Assembly (NCBI RefSeq): GCF_003076135.1
Contig: NZ_QDGZ01000005.1
Location: 310,001-374,000, forward strand
Length of the DNA stretch: 64,000 bases
Reading direction: 5' to 3'
Origin: Nocardioides gansuensis
Lineage (GTDB): Bacteria > Actinomycetota > Actinomycetes > Propionibacteriales > Nocardioidaceae
The notes beneath the pieces were generated by a model, which was not told where the DNA came from, ran no database searches, and was given only the letters and a program-made list of their open reading frames with translations. Below, in pieces: positions 63,101 through 64,000 of this stretch. Numbering within the stretch: position 1 is the first letter of the stretch; every line of letters starts with the position of its first letter. A program made the position numbers and the translations under genes.

Positions 63101-64000
63101 ATGGAGTGCCCCGGATCCTCGTCGGTCGTCTTCGACAAGACACTCACCGACTACGACTTCGGGCCCACCCACCCGATGTCGCCCGTCCGCGTCGACCTGA
63201 CGATGCTGCTGGCCGACGAGCTCGGCGTCCTCGACGGGCTCCGCCAGGTCCCCGCGCCGGTCGCGGAGGACGACCTGATCGCGACGGTCCACGACCGTGG
63301 GCTGATCGAGGCGGTGACGCGGTGCGGTACGACGCCGGGGCACGTCGACCTCGAGCGCGGGCTCGGCACCGAGGACGACCCGGTCTTCGCCGGCATGCAC
63401 GAGGCGGCAGCCCACGTCGTCGGTGCCACGGTCGAGGCCTGCCGGCAGGTCTGGTCGGGGGAGTCCCTGCACAGCGCGAACATCGCAGGCGGGCTGCACC
63501 ACGCCATGCGTGACCGCGCGTCCGGGTTCTGCATCTACAACGACGTCGCCGTCGGCATCCAGTGGCTGCTCGATCGCGGAGTCGAGCGGGTGGCCTACGT
63601 CGACGTCGACGTCCACCACGGCGACGGGGTGGAGCAGATCTTCTACGACGACCCGCGCGTGCTCACGATCTCCCTGCACGAGACCGGGCAGATGCTGTTC
63701 CCCGGCACCGGCTTCCCGACTGACATCGGCGGGCCGGCGGCCCAGGGCACCGCCGCCAACGTGGCACTCCCGCCCGGCACGGCCGATGCAGGCTGGCTGC
63801 GGGCCTTCCACGCCGTCGTACCCCCGCTGCTGCGGGAGTGGCGGCCGCAGGTGCTCGTCACCCAGCACGGCTGCGACAGCCACATGGAGGACCCGCTCGC
63901 CCACCTCATGCTCTCGGTCGACGGGCAGCGCGCGGCCTACCTCGCCCTCCACGAGCTCGCCCACGAGGTCTGCGACGGCAAGTGGGTCGCCACGGGTGGA
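63101..64000 (+). CDS. Histone deacetylase / acetoin utilisation protein (AcuC)-like, 3' end outside window
   Basis: The frame is open to the last base (300 codons). It has HPMSPVRVDLTMLLADELG near residue 25, ANIAGGLHHAMRDRASGFCIYNDVAVGIQWLL and YVDVDVHHGDGVEQIFYDDPRVLTISLHETGQMLFPGTG: the zinc Asp/His set and catalytic His pair of the arginase-deacetylase superfamily. Then come VTQHGCDSHMEDPLAHLMLS and the start of the last helix region. Such proteins deacetylate acetyl-CoA synthetase or polyamines. As far as visible it is intact; the end lies beyond the window. Confidence 0.88.
   Translation, partial: MECPGSSSVVFDKTLTDYDFGPTHPMSPVRVDLTMLLADELGVLDGLRQVPAPVAEDDLIATVHDRGLIEAVTRCGTTPGHVDLERGLGTEDDPVFAGMHEAAAHVVGATVEACRQVWSGESLHSANIAGGLHHAMRDRASGFCIYNDVAVGIQWLLDRGVERVAYVDVDVHHGDGVEQIFYDDPRVLTISLHETGQMLFPGTGFPTDIGGPAAQGTAANVALPPGTADAGWLRAFHAVVPPLLREWRPQVLVTQHGCDSHMEDPLAHLMLSVDGQRAAYLALHELAHEVCDGKWVATGG

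Overview
The window is a very GC-rich (roughly 70 percent or more) actinobacterial chromosome segment. Gene content and order point to Nocardioidaceae, most likely Nocardioides or a close relative. This is an inference from: the ppa/dacB/DUF2342 protease/tilS/hpt/ftsH/fol run; the DUF2520-panC-panD-nadB-nadC-coaX-lsr2-clpC run; the disA/radA pair; and intergenic repeats of the GGTCGAGTAGCGAGCGCAGCGA type. No phage, plasmid, transposase or CRISPR array was seen. Most of the window is vertically inherited core chromosome with small accessory patches.

Layout. 1-9214 holds a 5'-truncated secreted peptidase, tRNA-Thr(CGT), a gene-poor patch of less typical composition with one NTF2-like gene, then xylA with a divergent ROK regulator and a damaged arginase-like gene, and a run of unlinked small enzymes. 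9269-13108 is a thiamine importer (thiB-thiP-thiQ) under a TPP riboswitch. 13138-15890 has a PAP2 membrane protein and a secreted NlpC/P60 cell-wall hydrolase. 15904-19204 has a sulfotransferase, a methyltransferase pseudogene, and a carboxymuconolactone decarboxylase/ECF41 sigma factor pair with a matching promoter. 19232-29815 is the conserved ppa, dacB, protease, tilS, hpt, ftsH, folE-folP-folB-folK, DUF3180 block.

30947-34404 is a quaternary-amine (OpuB-type) importer. Its ATPase gene is head to head with the permease genes, 3 bp apart. 34435-37636 is a small glycosyltransferase/sulfotransferase cluster. 37807-43541 combines pantothenate, NAD and CoA synthesis genes. 43707-46762 carries lsr2 and clpC, the latter with a ClgR-like operator. 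46938-51268 holds mutY, a secreted protein, disA and radA. 51406-57988 has a LacI regulator, three small modification enzymes, a cysteine-rich unknown, a Ppx/GppA protein, a sugar isomerase-like protein and a TetR regulator. 58080-64000 has an animal-type haem peroxidase, an ABC-2 exporter, proline dehydrogenase with proC, and a deacetylase cut by the window end.

Two features run through the whole window. First, about twenty genes start 6-8 nt after a TAnnnT hexamer and lack a Shine-Dalgarno site, the signature of leaderless transcripts, and this was used to set many starts. Second, short dispersed repeats occur between genes and also inside folB and panC reading frames, where they add in-frame peptide sequence. 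I found no convincing wholly new multi-gene system. The best leads are the 32-nt repeat family, the repeats translated inside folB and panC, the interlocked divergent promoters of the amine transporter, the self-promoter of the ECF41 operon, the xylA/arginase junction, and the peroxidase lodged between a TetR regulator and an ABC-2 exporter.
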